Part shown: one piece after another, positions 1 through 12,153 of the stretch
Numbering within the stretch: the stretch's first letter is position 1
Layout of the letters: every line of letters begins with the position of its first letter
Origin: Plectosphaerella cucumerina
Lineage: Eukaryota > Ascomycota > Sordariomycetes > Glomerellales > Plectosphaerellaceae
NCBI GenBank assembly: GCA_020746995.1
Contig: JAGPXD010000003.1
Coordinates: forward strand, 4,278,001 to 4,342,000
Direction: 5' to 3'
DNA: 64,000 nt
The notes under the pieces: generated by a model
What the model saw: the letters and a program-made list of their open reading frames with translations, nothing else
Databases searched by the model: none
Told to the model about the DNA's origin: nothing
Position numbers and translations under genes: made by a program

Positions 1-3000
1 CCGTCCAGGATGATGATCTCTGGCACGAGTAGCTCCTCCGGCAGCTCCTCAATGCTCTCCCTGATGGCAGGCCCGTCATAGTCGTGGGTGCCGCTCAACA
101 ACTGCAGCAGCCTCAGCCGACTTTGCCATACCTCGTCATCCTCGGGTGCATTCTCCGTCAGGAACTGCCGGTACGATGGTTTGGGCGCCTGTAGCGCACG
201 GTAAGCCGTGTAAGTGCCCGCGAACGCGGCGCGGCTCTCCTCCGAGGACCGCAGCTCGCCGATCACAATGTCCAGATAATACGCAATCAGGTCGTTGACA
301 TATGTCGTGTGACCCTTGCCGAACACCAGGTGCTCCAGATAGTACTTGACCGCGTCTGGAGCATGGGCCCGCAGCAGCGCGACGGCTTGTGTGGACTCAA
401 ACTTTGGCGCCCGGCCCTTGTCTTCGGCGAACACCTGGACGCCGAGCCTCGGGTTTCTGTTTGCGAGCCAGAGGCCGTACTCCTGCACCAGCGCCTGATT
501 GCTAATCTTCATCAGGTACTCGCGGACCCGCTGCTCGCCGTCTTGGAGCTCGCCGCCGTCGTCGCGCTCGCCCTCGATGATGCGCCTCCATGTCGAGAGC
601 ACATTGCCCGCCATCTTGCGACTTTGGTACAAGCGGCTCAGCACAAAGAGCCGGTGGTAGGACTCGAGTAGAGACACAGCGCGGTCCCAGCAGTCTAGGC
701 CTTTGTCAACCAGGTCGTAGAGATCAGCGCGTGGTGTGTTGCTGCTGCGAGAGAGGCCAGAGGGCAAGCCACCGTCAAGCTCGAGGAGCACCGTGAGGAG
801 GGCCGCATCGACCGTCCGCAGCACCTCGCTCTCGTCCGGCACACTGCCGAAACCTTTCTTCTTCCTCCAGGCCCACAGGAACCTGCGCAGGAACTGCATG
901 ACCTGTGGCGTCAGACTACCGATAGACTGGTCCGCCTCGCGGAACAACCTGCTGCCCAGGTACTGTTCGGCGGCCCGCTTGACACCGCCGTAAATCCAGA
1001 TGCCCCTCCGGCTCTCAACAATCTCGTTGCGGAGGCTAGGGATCAGTGATAGCACTACCCGTGCATCGAGCGTGCTTTCTAGGAGCACTTCTTCCAGCGC
1101 CCGCACCTCGGAATCGGTGAAAGGTGCGGTGCCTGGGTGCAGCAGGCTGCTCAGGAGCAGGATGCCCGCCCGCTGTTGGATGTAGCCAAAGGTGACAAAC
1201 TCGACCTCCGACCTCGCCTCCCGGCCGCGGATGGAGTTGAGAGCCGTAAATATGGCGCGACGATCCAGCGTAGAGGGGTTGAAGTCCGCACCTTGGGCGT
1301 GAGTGGCGTCGAGCCGCGCCTCCAGCTGGAGAAGCAGCGGATTCCGGATCGCCCACCAGATATGGTCCCCTGCCCAAACCGCAACCCGAGTCTGGACCTT
1401 TGCGAAGCGTGAGGCGAAAGTCTCCTCCTCAGCATTGCGGCTCGCCTCCCAGCCATCAGGCAGGGAGTCCTCACTCTGAGTGTCGTTGTCCCTCTCGAAA
1501 AGCTCGCGTTCCTTCGAGACCCTCTCCAGGGACGAAGCGGTCCTCGAGTCCATACTGTTCAACGATAGAGTAGACTTATCCAGCTCCCCGGCGGTGAAGG
1601 GCGAGAATCTCTTCTGGCAGAGCCTATCGACGATCTCGTGGAAATAGGTCTCATCGTTGCCCAGCAAAGAGCGGATCCCGAGGGGCGGCGCCGTCTGGCC
1701 ATCGGCAGTGTTGTGTTGGGCTTCGAGCCAGTACTTCTCTCTGTCTGGGCCTGCATCCTCGTCATCCCATCTCTGGATCTCGAGTCCGTGGTGCGGCCCG
1801 TCCTCGAAGTCTTTCGTCATGGATGCCAAAACATAACCCTCTTCGTCGCCACCCAAGTTGGGACGGGATGAGGTCAGGTCGGACACGACGCCATCGATGA
1901 TGACTTCCCTTGGATATCTTTCAAACTCGAGTGTGGGCCTCGTAGGGTCGCCATCGAGGTTGACAAACATGCCAATGCCTGGCTCAGACGTGCCAGTGCC
2001 TGTGACGAGTAGGTACTCGTCGGGGGTTGGCGAGACGATGTGAGGCTTGAGGAATACTTGTTTTGGTTTGGGAGGTGGTGGTTCTGTTGCTTGCGTGCCT
2101 TCAGCTCCGCCGGCTGGCTTGTCGCTTGGAGGCGGGGCATGAGGTGTCCCCTGGGGCTGTGGACTGGCTGTCGGAGACGGTCGTAGAGAGGCTTGCGGGC
2201 TGAGGTTCTTCCCAGCAACGACCCCGCCAAGGCTAGTACTCCGGCTATGCGTATGTCCTTCGCCTCCGAGTAGTGATCGGTGTTGAGCAGCAGACGCGCT
2301 TCTCAGGATGCCACCGTCAGCACTTCCCGAGACGCCCTGCACCTGTCCCATCTCTCCGGCTGGCTGAGAGTCATCCAAAGACGATATCGTCATCAAAGGG
2401 ACTTTGAGGTTCTGATCCACGTCTATCAGGAGATAGCTTCGCGCATCAGCCACGCACGCGATATTATCCCTCCGTAAGGAGATGGTAGTGCCCCCAACAT
2501 CGATGTTCTGGAGGCTGCATCAGCAAAGAAATTCCACAACAATATGCCCAGGCTCTCTGCCTACCTTGATTGCCCTGGCCTCTTCGCCAATCCTGACGAC
2601 CTGAACCCGCCTGTTGAGTGACAGGAGTACGGTGACGGCCGTGGAGGGGTCATTAGGGTCATAGTCGTCGGTAGGGGCGTTGAGGTCGACGCCGCTGACC
2701 CAATTGCAGTTTCTGACCTTGGTCGAGTTGAAGACGGGGCTGAGCTCGGGGAGGGAGTAGAACGTAACGGTCCAGTTGCAGAGGATGCATGCTTTTGAGA
2801 CTTTGGGAAGGAGGAGGATCTGCTGCACGCCGGGTCGGGATTCTGTGGGTTGGACAAAGAGAGGTTCGAGGCGGGAGGCCAATATGAATGTGGACCGTCC
2901 AGACTTGTCGGACGGATCGGGGGGTATCTGGACGAAGTGAAGCAGCTCCGAGGCAGTAGTGCCGACGTATAAATTATGGTCTGCGAGGGGCGAGGTCAGC

Positions 3001-3201
3001 GGCGGAGCCAGGGGGGCAACGAAGAGTTGAGGGATGCGCACCGTAGTATTCGACGCAGTTGATCTTGATGTCTTGCGACGTGCCATCGGCAGAGAGCGGC
3101 ACGCCCTCTAGCAGGGTGCGCAGGACGAAGGGGCCGTCCTCGACCGGGGCATCTTGAGGAGCTCCCGGCGACGACCCCTGGTCCAAGTTGCCAGAGGCCA
3201 T
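1..3201 (-). CDS. VPS3: CORVET tethering subunit Vps3 / TGFBRAP1-like (3' end outside window)
   Basis: The exons I infer are 3201-3042, 2980-2565 and 2507-1, with introns of 61 and 57 nt; the joins restore one frame that stays open to the left edge, so the C-terminus is missing. The N-terminus reads as a CNH (citron-homology) beta-propeller, with short repeats such as NLYVGTT, ILLLPKV and LLVTGTG. The propeller is interrupted at about residues 245-325 by a Ser/Pro/Gly-rich disordered insert. After it the protein is alpha-helical, as in the Vps39 domain-1/2 region of Vps3 and Vps39. In yeast, Vps3 is the Rab5(Vps21)-binding subunit of CORVET, which tethers early endosomes. I prefer Vps3 to Vam6/Vps39 from the overall pattern, but the two are paralogous and only a search would settle it. 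The ATG at 3201 is used; the frame is open further upstream but without an ATG. It is divergent from the golgin gene. Confidence 0.8.
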
Positions 3202-3857
3202 GATGTAGATGATGCGGACTGTGTCATTGGGCTTGAGCGCCCATTGTGGCCGTCGCAAATTTCGGGGCTGTCGCAGCTCTTCGGATCGGGGCAGCGGGTG
3301 GGATGTGCGAGTCGCGATGTTCTGCCAACGGGTGTGAGGCTGGACTTGGGACCTACCTTAGGTAGCTTCGTGGAGCTCTCCTTCCCGTTCTGCCCGAGTG
3401 CACCAAAGAGGCTCACGTCACCAGCCCGCCGGCGCGGCTTCCAGGGCAAGTGGGGTGGCTGGTCAGTGGTCGCTCCTTGGAAGTCACTCGAGCCAATCCG
3501 CGTTCAGCGCACGCGGAAGCCCGTGGCGCGGCCTTTGGAAACGTCCAACCGCAAGACGCCCCTGTAATGCAGGGATCGTGGCCGAAACAGCCAATCACAG
3601 CCCGGGCCGTGCACCTTGAATTGGGAACACGTTCGACGAGGGAAGCTCGAGGTCGCTTTCGATCACCGCGACAGGGCCCGAACCGGCACAAACACGACAA
3701 CGTCCACAATCCACCACAGACCTTTGCTACCAGTCGTCAGACCCTGCTTCAACCGAGTGCCGTCATCTGGCGTCCGCCCGGTCTATCGCTGCTGTCGACG
3801 CGGCTCACAGCCTGACCCAGCCGTCCTCCCTGTGATGCGCTGAGCGCCATCGCCATC
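3202..3857. promoter_or_regulatory. Divergent promoter between the VPS3-like and CASP-like genes
   Basis: This 656-bp gap separates two divergently transcribed trafficking genes. It contains a near-palindrome at 3353-3365 (CTACC-TTA-GGTAG) whose half-site recurs elsewhere in the window. I see no ATG-started frame with coding character here. Confidence 0.55.
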
Positions 3858-6169
3858 ATGGCCGACATCGAAGCTTTGCAGTCCGCCCAGGCGGCTGACA
3901 CGAACCCCGCGGCCACTGCTCCCCTTCCTGAGGCGGCCAACAAGTTCCAGCATGCCATCTCTGCATGGAGGAGTAAGCGACATCGGTGTTCCCCTTGACG
4001 TCGAGGCTCGCTGACATGACCTCCAGCCATCGACTACACGACCCTCGTCTCAGGACTCGACAACACAGCCTCCGAGATTGTCACATACCAGCGGGATTCG
4101 ACTGTACAGAGGAAGGAGCTAGCTCAGAAGACGAAGGATTTCCGCAAGCTCGACGATGCCTCCAAGCTCGGCGAGATCAAGGGCTTGCTCAAGGGTTCGT
4201 CTACCCCCAGAGTCAAGAGAGGAGAATTCTCCAGTAGCAGCAGACTAACGACACTCCAGCCTACCAGGGATTCATCGATCTGTTGACGAACCATTCCAAG
4301 TCGATCAACTCGACGTTCCTCCAGGCGTACACGGCCCTGTCTGAAGCGCCCGACCCATACCCGCTGCTCGAAGCCTCGGTTGACTCGATGCTGGTATCTG
4401 AAGACACGGTCCCGAAGCTGACCGAGGAGAATCAGCACCTCCAGCAGTCCGTGACCAAGCTCACGGCACAGCTAGAAAGCACCGAGGCGAGGCTCCAGAC
4501 GGAGAGCGCGGCCAAGAAGGAGCTAGACAGCCAGCTCGAGAGCCGGGTCAAGGAGGTTGAGGCATCGTGGACCGCCGTGCTCGACGAGAAGAAGGACAAC
4601 TGGGAGGCCAAGGAGAAGTCGCTCGAGGAGAAGGTCGAGAACCAGGAGCGCCTGCTCAACGAGATCAAGGCCAGCTACGAGGTCAACCAGCGACTTGGCA
4701 AGACGGACGATGGCGAGGCCGGCAGCGGCGGTCACGTCTCGAGCGCGGAAATTGAGATGCTTCACTCGGACCTAGAGCGGACCAGCTCCCGGCTTGCCGA
4801 CATCGAGGCGCGGAACGAGCAGATGCGCCTGGAGCTTGCGCAGGCCAAGTCGCAGATGTCGGCCCACGCGGCCCCTGTGCTCGAGGACGATCCCGGCTAC
4901 ATCCGCATGAGGTCCGAGAACTCGTCGCTTATCCGGAAGCTTGACGCTGCGCGTGTGGAGAAGGATGGGCTCAAGAGAAGCCTGGATACTCGACTGCGTA
5001 GCCTGGAGCGCGAGGTGGGCGTGCTCAAGGAGGAGAGGGACAACCTCAAGGTCAAGGTCCAGAAGTGGAGCGACTACGAGGATGTCAAGCAGGAGCTCGA
5101 GGTGCTCAAGAGCATCGAATTCGCGACGGGCGACGACGACGACGTCCGGGACGTGACGGACGAGGCCGGTGCGGCAGGCAGGGCCGATGGCGAGACGCTG
5201 GAGAAGATGCTGTTGGCGCGCAACAAGAAGCTGAGCGATGAGCTGACCATTCTCCGCGTCTCGCACCAGGACCTCCAGTCCAAGCTGGGCGAGCTGCAGG
5301 AAGAGCTGTCGCGAACCAACGCCGACCTGGAGCGGTCACAAAATCTCAATGACAAGCTGGAGAACGACTTGGCCGACCTGCAGTCCGAGTCGACCAACGC
5401 CTTCCCGTCGGGCGCTTCAGTGGCCATGAGCCGGTACGCCCCGTCGATGGCTCCTGGCAGGAAGAGCGGCAGGATTTCACCAACATCGTCCATCATCAGC
5501 GGCATCGATCCCCGCGGGATGGGCGGCGGCGGAGGCTACGGTGGCGGCGAGCCGATGGGCGGCGGCTCGGGCATCCTGCCCATGGTTACGGCACAGCGCG
5601 ACAGGTTCAAGAAGAAGAACGCACAGCTCGAGAGCGAGCTTTCCGACACACACAGGACGGTGTCGCAGCTGCGGCAGGAGATTGCGGCGCTGCAGAAGGA
5701 CAACCTCAACCTGTACGAGAAGACGCGCTACGTGTCGACGTACAGCCGGAATGGGCCGGCGGCGTCGTCGTCTTCGGCGGCATTCGGGTCAAACCCGAAC
5801 CCGTCAGCAGTGTCGCTAGGCGGCGGGGGCGGCGGCCAAGGCCAGGGCATGGACCGGTACCAGAAGGCGTACGAGTCCAAGATCTCGCCGTTTGCGCAGT
5901 TCCGGGGCCGCGAGTCGGCACGTGCCTACAAGCGCATGAGCCTGCCGGAGCGGCTGGTGTACACGGTGACGCGCATGGTGCTGGCGACGCGGGTGAGCAG
6001 GAACCTATTCGCGGCATACTGCGTGGCGCTGCACATGCTGGTCTTCCTTTCGACGTACTGGCTCATGGCAGCCGATCTGGGGCCTCACGAGATGCTGAGC
6101 ACAGGCACGGGGCACGCAGCAGTCATTGGGGGTCTGGCAGCGGACGGTCAGCCGGCGGGGGCGGACTAG
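3858..6169 (+). CDS. COY1: CASP-family Golgi golgin (Coy1-like)
   Basis: Three exons (3858-3972, 4027-4194, 4260-6169) give 730 residues. Introns are 53 and 65 nt, with GT-AG ends that restore the frame. Most of the protein is long heptad-like coiled coil rich in Glu, Lys, Leu and Gln. It is interrupted near residues 470-530 by a Gly/Ser-rich linker. The last ~110 residues match the CASP C-terminal domain: a basic segment with YQKAYESK, ISPFAQF and RVLYTVTRM-type motifs, then one membrane span at about residues 675-697 and a short lumenal tail. CASP/Coy1 proteins are tail-anchored golgins involved in intra-Golgi retrograde vesicle capture. The start is the first ATG in frame, preceded by CATC, and the first exon encodes the expected conserved N-terminal helix. 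Family identity is strong; the exact function is inferred from yeast and animals. Confidence 0.88.
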
Positions 6170-7645
6170 GCGAGGGCAGAGGGTCCAGGACGTGTACGAC
6201 TTTGAGATGTAGGCTGTTCGTCTGGAGATTAGACACCTGCTGACGCTGTATAATGAGAATCTGCATCTTTGGACGAGGGCCTAGATATGGCTGCGGAGGT
6301 GATGCGTCCAGGTTGCCACATGTCAGAGTGACTTTGGGTACGACCTCTTCATGAACCTGTAAACGACGGGAGGGCACACGCCAAACAATGAGTGGCCAGC
6401 TGAGAGATGCGATCATCCCACGGCCTCAAGCGAAAAACAAGATTCTGATAGTCTGCAAGCGCCGGAATCTCGGCCAGGACAGACAAGGCCACTCCAATTC
6501 CCATGCCAGTGCCATGCGGACCCCTGTTCATCGGACGTTTGCCGCAAGGACTGGCGATCATCGTGGACATGGGATTGATTGGATATCCGGCCTGGAGCGG
6601 GAAGTGGAGCCGGCATGGCCGCGGTTGAGGCCGGCGGCTAACAAGTGGAGGTGGAGATCTGGTTCAACGAGAGAAGATGCACTGGAGATGAGGATGACCG
6701 TGGGCGACGTTACTCGAGAGGGGAGGACGCATGTTTCTCGAGGGAGAAGATTCCTGTTGACTGTTATTCTTCGGTCTTGATAACTTTCATATGTTCTTTC
6801 AACACCACAATTCATTTACCTTGTAGCCAAGAAACCTGTCATTCTTGTAGATTTGTTCAAAATTGTTGTCGTGTACTCCAAAAGTAACGGAAATGTACGC
6901 TTAACTGCTGTGACTTCAACATCTCGAACCCATCGGCTAACACATCCACATTCTAGAATAGAAACGCAACCCCGGCGTCAATGATCTTCATCTCCATCTC
7001 CTCTAACCTGTACAAGCAGCTCCAAGCTCACCCGCCCGCCCGATATAGCTCTCCCTCCAACACCTGACCCCGGCTCCGACAAGCAGCCACTCACGGCGCG
7101 CGGCGACCTTCCCGTCCCCCCCTCCACCCCATCCACCGCGCATGTCGTACCGGCGCTTGTCCTCTGCGCGCCGGCACTTCCCAGTCCTTCGTTCGTCCCC
7201 AGCCGCCCGCGTCCCTGCAGGCCCGGACGGGCGCGGGGCCACTCAACGTCGACGGCGGGGTCGGATGGCAGCGGGAAGGGTGGCCCGTTACCGCCGCCGA
7301 GCAGGGTCGCGCAAGCGCGCAGCATGTCGTGTTGCCAAAAGAGGCGAGCCAGATGGGCAAAGTGAGCAGTGGGCGGTTCGCGATGTATGATAAATGGCTG
7401 CCCCCGGTCGATGAGGGCTGCCTGTCCTACCCTCCTCTGGCTTTTCTTCCACCAGCAAACCCAGGCCATTTCCTTGTGACTTGTCCTTTCCTTATTTTCC
7501 TTCCTATTTCCTCTCTGATTTTCTTCTCGTGTTCTTCCCGGGCCAGTCCCTCAGTTGCAGTGCAACTTGTTTCCGGTGTTCTTGGAAAGCGACCTCTTCC
7601 AACACTTCCAAATTCCAAGGCTGTCTTGTTCGACACACCAACAAC
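6170..7645. other. Intergenic: 3' UTR of the golgin gene and promoter of the DUF3455 gene
   Basis: About 1.5 kb with no supported gene. The open frames here are short, overlap one another and have biased composition. From about 7430 to 7640 the plus strand becomes T/C-rich, as expected for a fungal leader. Confidence 0.5.
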
Positions 7646-8526
7646 ATGCGCTTCGTAACATCCCTCACACTGGCCATGGCCACTCTCGCCCTGGCTGCTC
7701 CTACATACCCGGAGCTCAGCGATGAGGCTGCCCCAAGGAACCTGGACGCCGTCTCCGAGTACTTCAACCTCCTGGCACGCAAGGTGCAGATTTCAAAAGC
7801 CACATTATACATCCCGCAATGCGACCTGTCCAAGGCCAAGATGCCCATTGGTATGCATTCATCCGTCTGCCTCTCTGGAACCTCTTGCTGACACTCCCAG
7901 CTCCCGAGCCCCTCCCACCCGTCTCCGAGGGCCTCTGGCTCAAGCACGTCGCCGTCGGCCGCGGCAGCCAAAACTACACGTGCGATGCCGGCAACGCCAC
8001 GGCGGTGCCCCAAGGAGCAGGTGCCGTCGCCTCGCTCTTCAACGTCAGCTGTATCGCGGCCGCCTATCCCGACCTCCTGACCCTGGTACCCAAGGTGTCA
8101 ATGCAGTTCAACCTGTCGACCGAGCCGCTGCAGCCCGCGCCGGCGGGGCGTCACATCCGCCTGGGCCCAAGCAACGCGGCCTTTGGTGGTGACCACTTCT
8201 TCCACGACGGCAAGACGCCCTTCTTCCACCTCCAGGAGGACGGCCGCCGCATCGGCGACGCCTACTGTGGTCTCAACTCGTCTACGCCTGCCCCCGCCGA
8301 TGCCGCTGTCGGTCAGGGTGGCGAGCGTGCTGTGCCCTGGCTCAAGCTCCTGGCCAAGGAGCCGTCGACGGATGACATCCGCGAGGTGTACCGCCTGACG
8401 ACTGTTGGTGGTACTGCGCCCAAGTCCTGCGCCGACATGCCTGAGTCCTTCCAGGTGCAATATGCTGCTGTATACTGGTTCTATGCCGGCCCAGCACCGC
8501 CCGAGGAGGAAGAGATCGTGGCATGA
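7646..8526 (+). CDS. Secreted DUF3455-family protein
   Basis: Two exons (7646-7850, 7901-8526) around a 50-nt intron with a GCTGAC branch site encode 276 residues. The N-terminus is a signal peptide: a basic MRF start, a hydrophobic core and an Ala-Leu-Ala cleavage site near residue 18. The body resembles the fungal DUF3455 family (uncharacterised secreted proteins, sometimes misannotated as malate dehydrogenase). Family-like features are an early GLWLKHVAVG-type segment, the NYTCDA motif, FHDGKTPFF-type text and a C-terminal YAAVYWFY segment. There are potential N-glycosylation sites (NYT, NAT, NVS, NLS, NSS). No catalytic motif is apparent and the function is unknown. The start is the ATG that opens the signal peptide. 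Confidence 0.8.
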
Positions 8527-9633
8527 TGAGACAAAACGGCGACTGGCCGTCTGGGGAGACGTTTGATACGGCGTTCGGCTTGCGGCTTCAGTGTTTGGAC
8601 ATGTTCTTTTTTTCCGACGTGGACGCCAGATGATACCAACTCACTAATCAATCCACCAAACCCAATTCTATGATTCATCAGGGGCTCCTGGGGCTTTGAT
8701 TATCTGCTTCATGACCCGCGTGAGGCATACATCTGAACTGGAGATTAGTCATTGTGCCGATGAGTCGTAAGTTGAGTCAGACGAAGAGGTTACAGCTGGC
8801 CACAACAAATTCATCAGAAGCCATCATGGCATCTCCCTCCGCCCTGCCCGCTGCTTCCCAGTCCCTGAATTTTCTCACCTTCCGACTGGAGTTCTAGAAC
8901 GCCTCCATCATCGCCTTGTTATTCTGGCGACGACCCCTGGACCGGCCACCCTCGAACCTATCACAGGCCGAGAGCATAGTTAGCGTGGGCTTAGTGTCCT
9001 CTCTCATCAACGCTAAGCCTCTCCTGGACTGGCGCCCTCGGCCGTGGCAGGTTCTTCACAGTGACATCCGACGCGTCCGTGCGCGTCACTCCCCACCACC
9101 TGGGGTCCCTTGTTTTTCCTTGTCCCTGGTACTTCCCGCGTTCTGCTTCTCACCTGCAGGATCGCCCCCCCATCCATTGTCACTGCCCCTCCCCCACAGG
9201 AAGAGAGGCCGTGACTTGCCGAGTTCAGTTCAAGCTTCCTCTGAGAGGGCCTTCCTACTTCCAGGTTCTTCTTGTCTGCTTTCTTTCTTCACCAGTATCA
9301 ACAGGACTTCATTCTCGACGCGATCGCGTCACCCACGGCCAGAGTCGCCATCCGATTGGCGCTCGACGTTCCCTGCCTTTGGCGTCCCAAGGACGGTTCG
9401 TCTATACCCTTGCCACTTCACCACGGCCAACCTTTTCCAGCGACTTCGAGAGTTGTCAACTTTCACCCCCTGCTTGTACCTCAGTTACATGCATATATAC
9501 AAGCACCACTACACACATTCTCAAGTCTCCTTTCACCTGAACCCCATTCATACCCTCTCGTCTCGTCTCATCGACGACCACAACATTCATACCCAAGTTC
9601 AGCCGACTTGACCCTCGGTCAATCTCGGCCACA
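8527..9633. other. Intergenic and pyrimidine-rich leader of the F-box gene
   Basis: This 1.1-kb stretch holds the DUF3455 3' UTR and the F-box promoter and leader. From about 9100 to 9600 it is C/T-rich, so all three plus-strand frames stay open for long stretches. The longest open frame, from about 8916, begins at TTG, so I treat it as leader rather than protein. Confidence 0.5.
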
Positions 9634-12153
9634 ATGGACAAAAAGTACGATCCACTCGACGACGGCACGACCAACAAGCGGCGCCGTATTGAGAGTCAGG
9701 GACCTTCAGAATCACCCTCCTCTGCCTCACTGTCAATTGGCCTCGACATGGCTCCCCTGATCATCAACCCTGGCCAGGACAATGCTGCCACTACCCCCTC
9801 CCAGCCAGTCAAGCTCTACACGCTTCTCCCCGAGCTCTACGGGCTTGTTCTCGGATATCTCACCCGTGAGGACGCCAAGAACCTGCGTTTGGTCAACAAG
9901 GCACTCAACGTGGAGACCTCTAAGGTTTTCTTCACCAACGTTGTTGTCCCCTTCACCGCCGAGCTCTACTCTGCGACCAAGTCCAACACGCAAGAGACCA
10001 ACAGGTCCGGGGAGGAAAAGGCACTCGCGACCGCCAACGAGAAGCTCTCCGATGGCTTCCGCATCTTCCAGTCCTTTGGCGGCAACATTAAGAGATTTGC
10101 TCTTTGCCTCGAGATCGACGAGGAGTACCTGGCCAACCCTCCTATCAAAACCACTCAAGAGATCATCCTGACCTTCTGGGGTCTCTACCGCTGGCCCAAG
10201 CCGTCTTACACCCGGTTCAAGGACCTCGAAGTCATCGAAGACACTGCCGATGAGCTCGAGTGTATGAAGACAGCCCTTAGCCACCTCACAAAGGTCAGTG
10301 AGCTCGGCCTATGCTGCGATCCCGGCCTCGGCTACCTGACCGGACCCGAGCGCAACTCGCTCTACAATCCCGGTCCCCACCCCGTCTTCCGAAAGTGGAA
10401 CCAAGATCATCTCATGGATGAAGACGCCCAGCCAGGCCGCTCATGGCACAAGATTGATCGCTTCACCGAGACCGGTCAACCTATCAAGCCCCTCAAGCTT
10501 GAAATGCTCGAAGGCATGGCCTTGCGCGCTGGAATTCCCCCCGACCAGCTCGAAGACGCCATCGACTTGCTGCTCGAGTGTGAGGGTGTTACCCTGGATG
10601 AACTGGAGCTCAACGATCTCGACGTGCTTCGCGTCGAGGAGCCCCGTCCCACCACTGAGGCACAAGCCGCCGCCCAAGAAGAGGCTGCCGCTACCACCGC
10701 CGCCGTGGACGGCCTGCTTCCCGCACACATCAAGTTCCGCCTGCTGCCCAACAAGCTGTCCGGTCCCCAGAAGGAGATGCTCCAGGAGATGGAGTGGGCC
10801 CACCGCGCTCTCATAGAGTCGTACGTGCTCGCCATCGCCGACCTCGCCCGCCAGAACCGGTTTCCACACCTCACCAAGCTCAACATCGCCAAGATCCCGA
10901 GCTCTCATCTCTCCATCTTGAAGAGTCACGACTTCTGGACGAGCCTTGAAAATCTCAACAGCGTCTCTTTGGCCGTCATTCCCGACTGGCGCACCATCAA
11001 CAAGAACGACGACATTGGCACCATCGAGTCTGTGCCCCTGTCTCCCGTCGAGGCCGTCAGCAAGGCCTTTGATCTGCTGCAAAACTACGTCGGCGTGCGA
11101 CGCAACATCACCCACCTCCACTTCGAGTGGCTCGGCGGTGGCGAGTTTGCTCCTGGCAGCAACCAGCGGGACCGTTTCGTCCTCCCGGCACCCTTGTGCA
11201 ACCCCGATCACATGGTCGACCCCCAGACTGCGATGAGGCCGAAGCTGATGCTCAGCCTGCCTCACGTGGCTCACCTATCCCTCAAGAACTGCTACGCAGC
11301 CCCCCACGTCTTCATGCAGGTCATCCGGTCGATGGCACTCGCCAGCCTCGCTAACCTCGAGCTCGTCTCCGTATCCCTCACTGGACCCCCACGCACTACA
11401 TCCATGAACGACTACCAAGACCTCGCGTCTCTGTTCTTCGCGCACCCGGCGGCGGGTTTCCAGTTTGGAGGAGGCAACCAAGGTGCTGCCCCCAACCAGA
11501 ACATGACCCCGGAGGAGCATGTGCTTCATACCATCTGCCAGAGCCAGGACAGGGTCAACAACGCGAAGGTCCCCGGTGCCCGCTGGCGTACCCCCAGACT
11601 GTTCTCATGGTCTGGCTTCATTGAACACTTCACCCCCGGCCGCAGGGTGCAGGACGCACTGAACAATGATGGCACAGACGTCAGCTCGACGTTCTACGGC
11701 AAGAAGCACACGCAGCTGCTGCCCCCTCCCTGCCTTCGAATTGAGCGAAGCAACGGTGCCTACAGGCTCAAGACAATGACCTTCGTGTCCTGTGGCTATG
11801 TCAGCATTAAGGCCCCTTTCATCAACACGGTTGCTGTAAGCTCACTTCCGGACGTCGTTCGTCGCGAACAGCCCCGAACCGAATCCCTCAGGGACAGGGA
11901 GCTGGGAGCGTACCTCCAGGCGACCACCGACGGCCTCGCCGGCTATATCGTTCCGGACATCGACCCCGTCGACGAAGGCATCCTCGAGAAATTCCATGGC
12001 ATGGACGTGGGCTGGGGCAAATTCCCCGACCGAGTCGTCTCTTCATCTGCCGCCGACAATGGATACGGAGGTACCGGCCGCTTCACTGGCGCCCTGGGTG
12101 CGCCTCGTTCCGATACTGAAACCCGACACCCGGATTATGTGGTTCGCGCCTAG
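9634..12153 (+). CDS. F-box domain protein ending at an in-frame TAG; sense frame continues to 12327
   Basis: A single exon of 839 residues. After a short basic, low-complexity N-terminus, residues ~58-103 form an F-box (LPELYGLVLGYLTREDAKNLRLVNKAL pattern, given here by its Leu-Pro start and the RLVNKAL end). The remainder is Leu-rich with weak LRR-like spacing. Such proteins are substrate adaptors of SCF (Skp1-cullin-F-box) ubiquitin ligases, but the substrate cannot be told. The TAG at 12151-12153 is followed in the same frame by 57 sense codons, ending at TGA 12325-12327. That extension has normal protein character: a Trp/Glu-rich start, then an acidic stretch and GACGGCCAC (Asp-Gly-His) repeats. 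It could be stop readthrough, a recent nonsense change, an assembly error, or an intron with the TAG as its acceptor. I annotate the ORF to the TAG. Confidence 0.8.
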   Translation: MDKKYDPLDDGTTNKRRRIESQGPSESPSSASLSIGLDMAPLIINPGQDNAATTPSQPVKLYTLLPELYGLVLGYLTREDAKNLRLVNKALNVETSKVFFTNVVVPFTAELYSATKSNTQETNRSGEEKALATANEKLSDGFRIFQSFGGNIKRFALCLEIDEEYLANPPIKTTQEIILTFWGLYRWPKPSYTRFKDLEVIEDTADELECMKTALSHLTKVSELGLCCDPGLGYLTGPERNSLYNPGPHPVFRKWNQDHLMDEDAQPGRSWHKIDRFTETGQPIKPLKLEMLEGMALRAGIPPDQLEDAIDLLLECEGVTLDELELNDLDVLRVEEPRPTTEAQAAAQEEAAATTAAVDGLLPAHIKFRLLPNKLSGPQKEMLQEMEWAHRALIESYVLAIADLARQNRFPHLTKLNIAKIPSSHLSILKSHDFWTSLENLNSVSLAVIPDWRTINKNDDIGTIESVPLSPVEAVSKAFDLLQNYVGVRRNITHLHFEWLGGGEFAPGSNQRDRFVLPAPLCNPDHMVDPQTAMRPKLMLSLPHVAHLSLKNCYAAPHVFMQVIRSMALASLANLELVSVSLTGPPRTTSMNDYQDLASLFFAHPAAGFQFGGGNQGAAPNQNMTPEEHVLHTICQSQDRVNNAKVPGARWRTPRLFSWSGFIEHFTPGRRVQDALNNDGTDVSSTFYGKKHTQLLPPPCLRIERSNGAYRLKTMTFVSCGYVSIKAPFINTVAVSSLPDVVRREQPRTESLRDRELGAYLQATTDGLAGYIVPDIDPVDEGILEKFHGMDVGWGKFPDRVVSSSAADNGYGGTGRFTGALGAPRSDTETRHPDYVVRA

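Noticed and set aside
8916..9611. 231-codon frame upstream of the F-box gene
   Set aside because: It starts with TTG and lies in a pyrimidine-rich leader; two other frames are open there too.
10441..11274. 277-codon minus-strand frame inside the F-box gene
   Set aside because: Antisense shadow of a well-supported coding exon.
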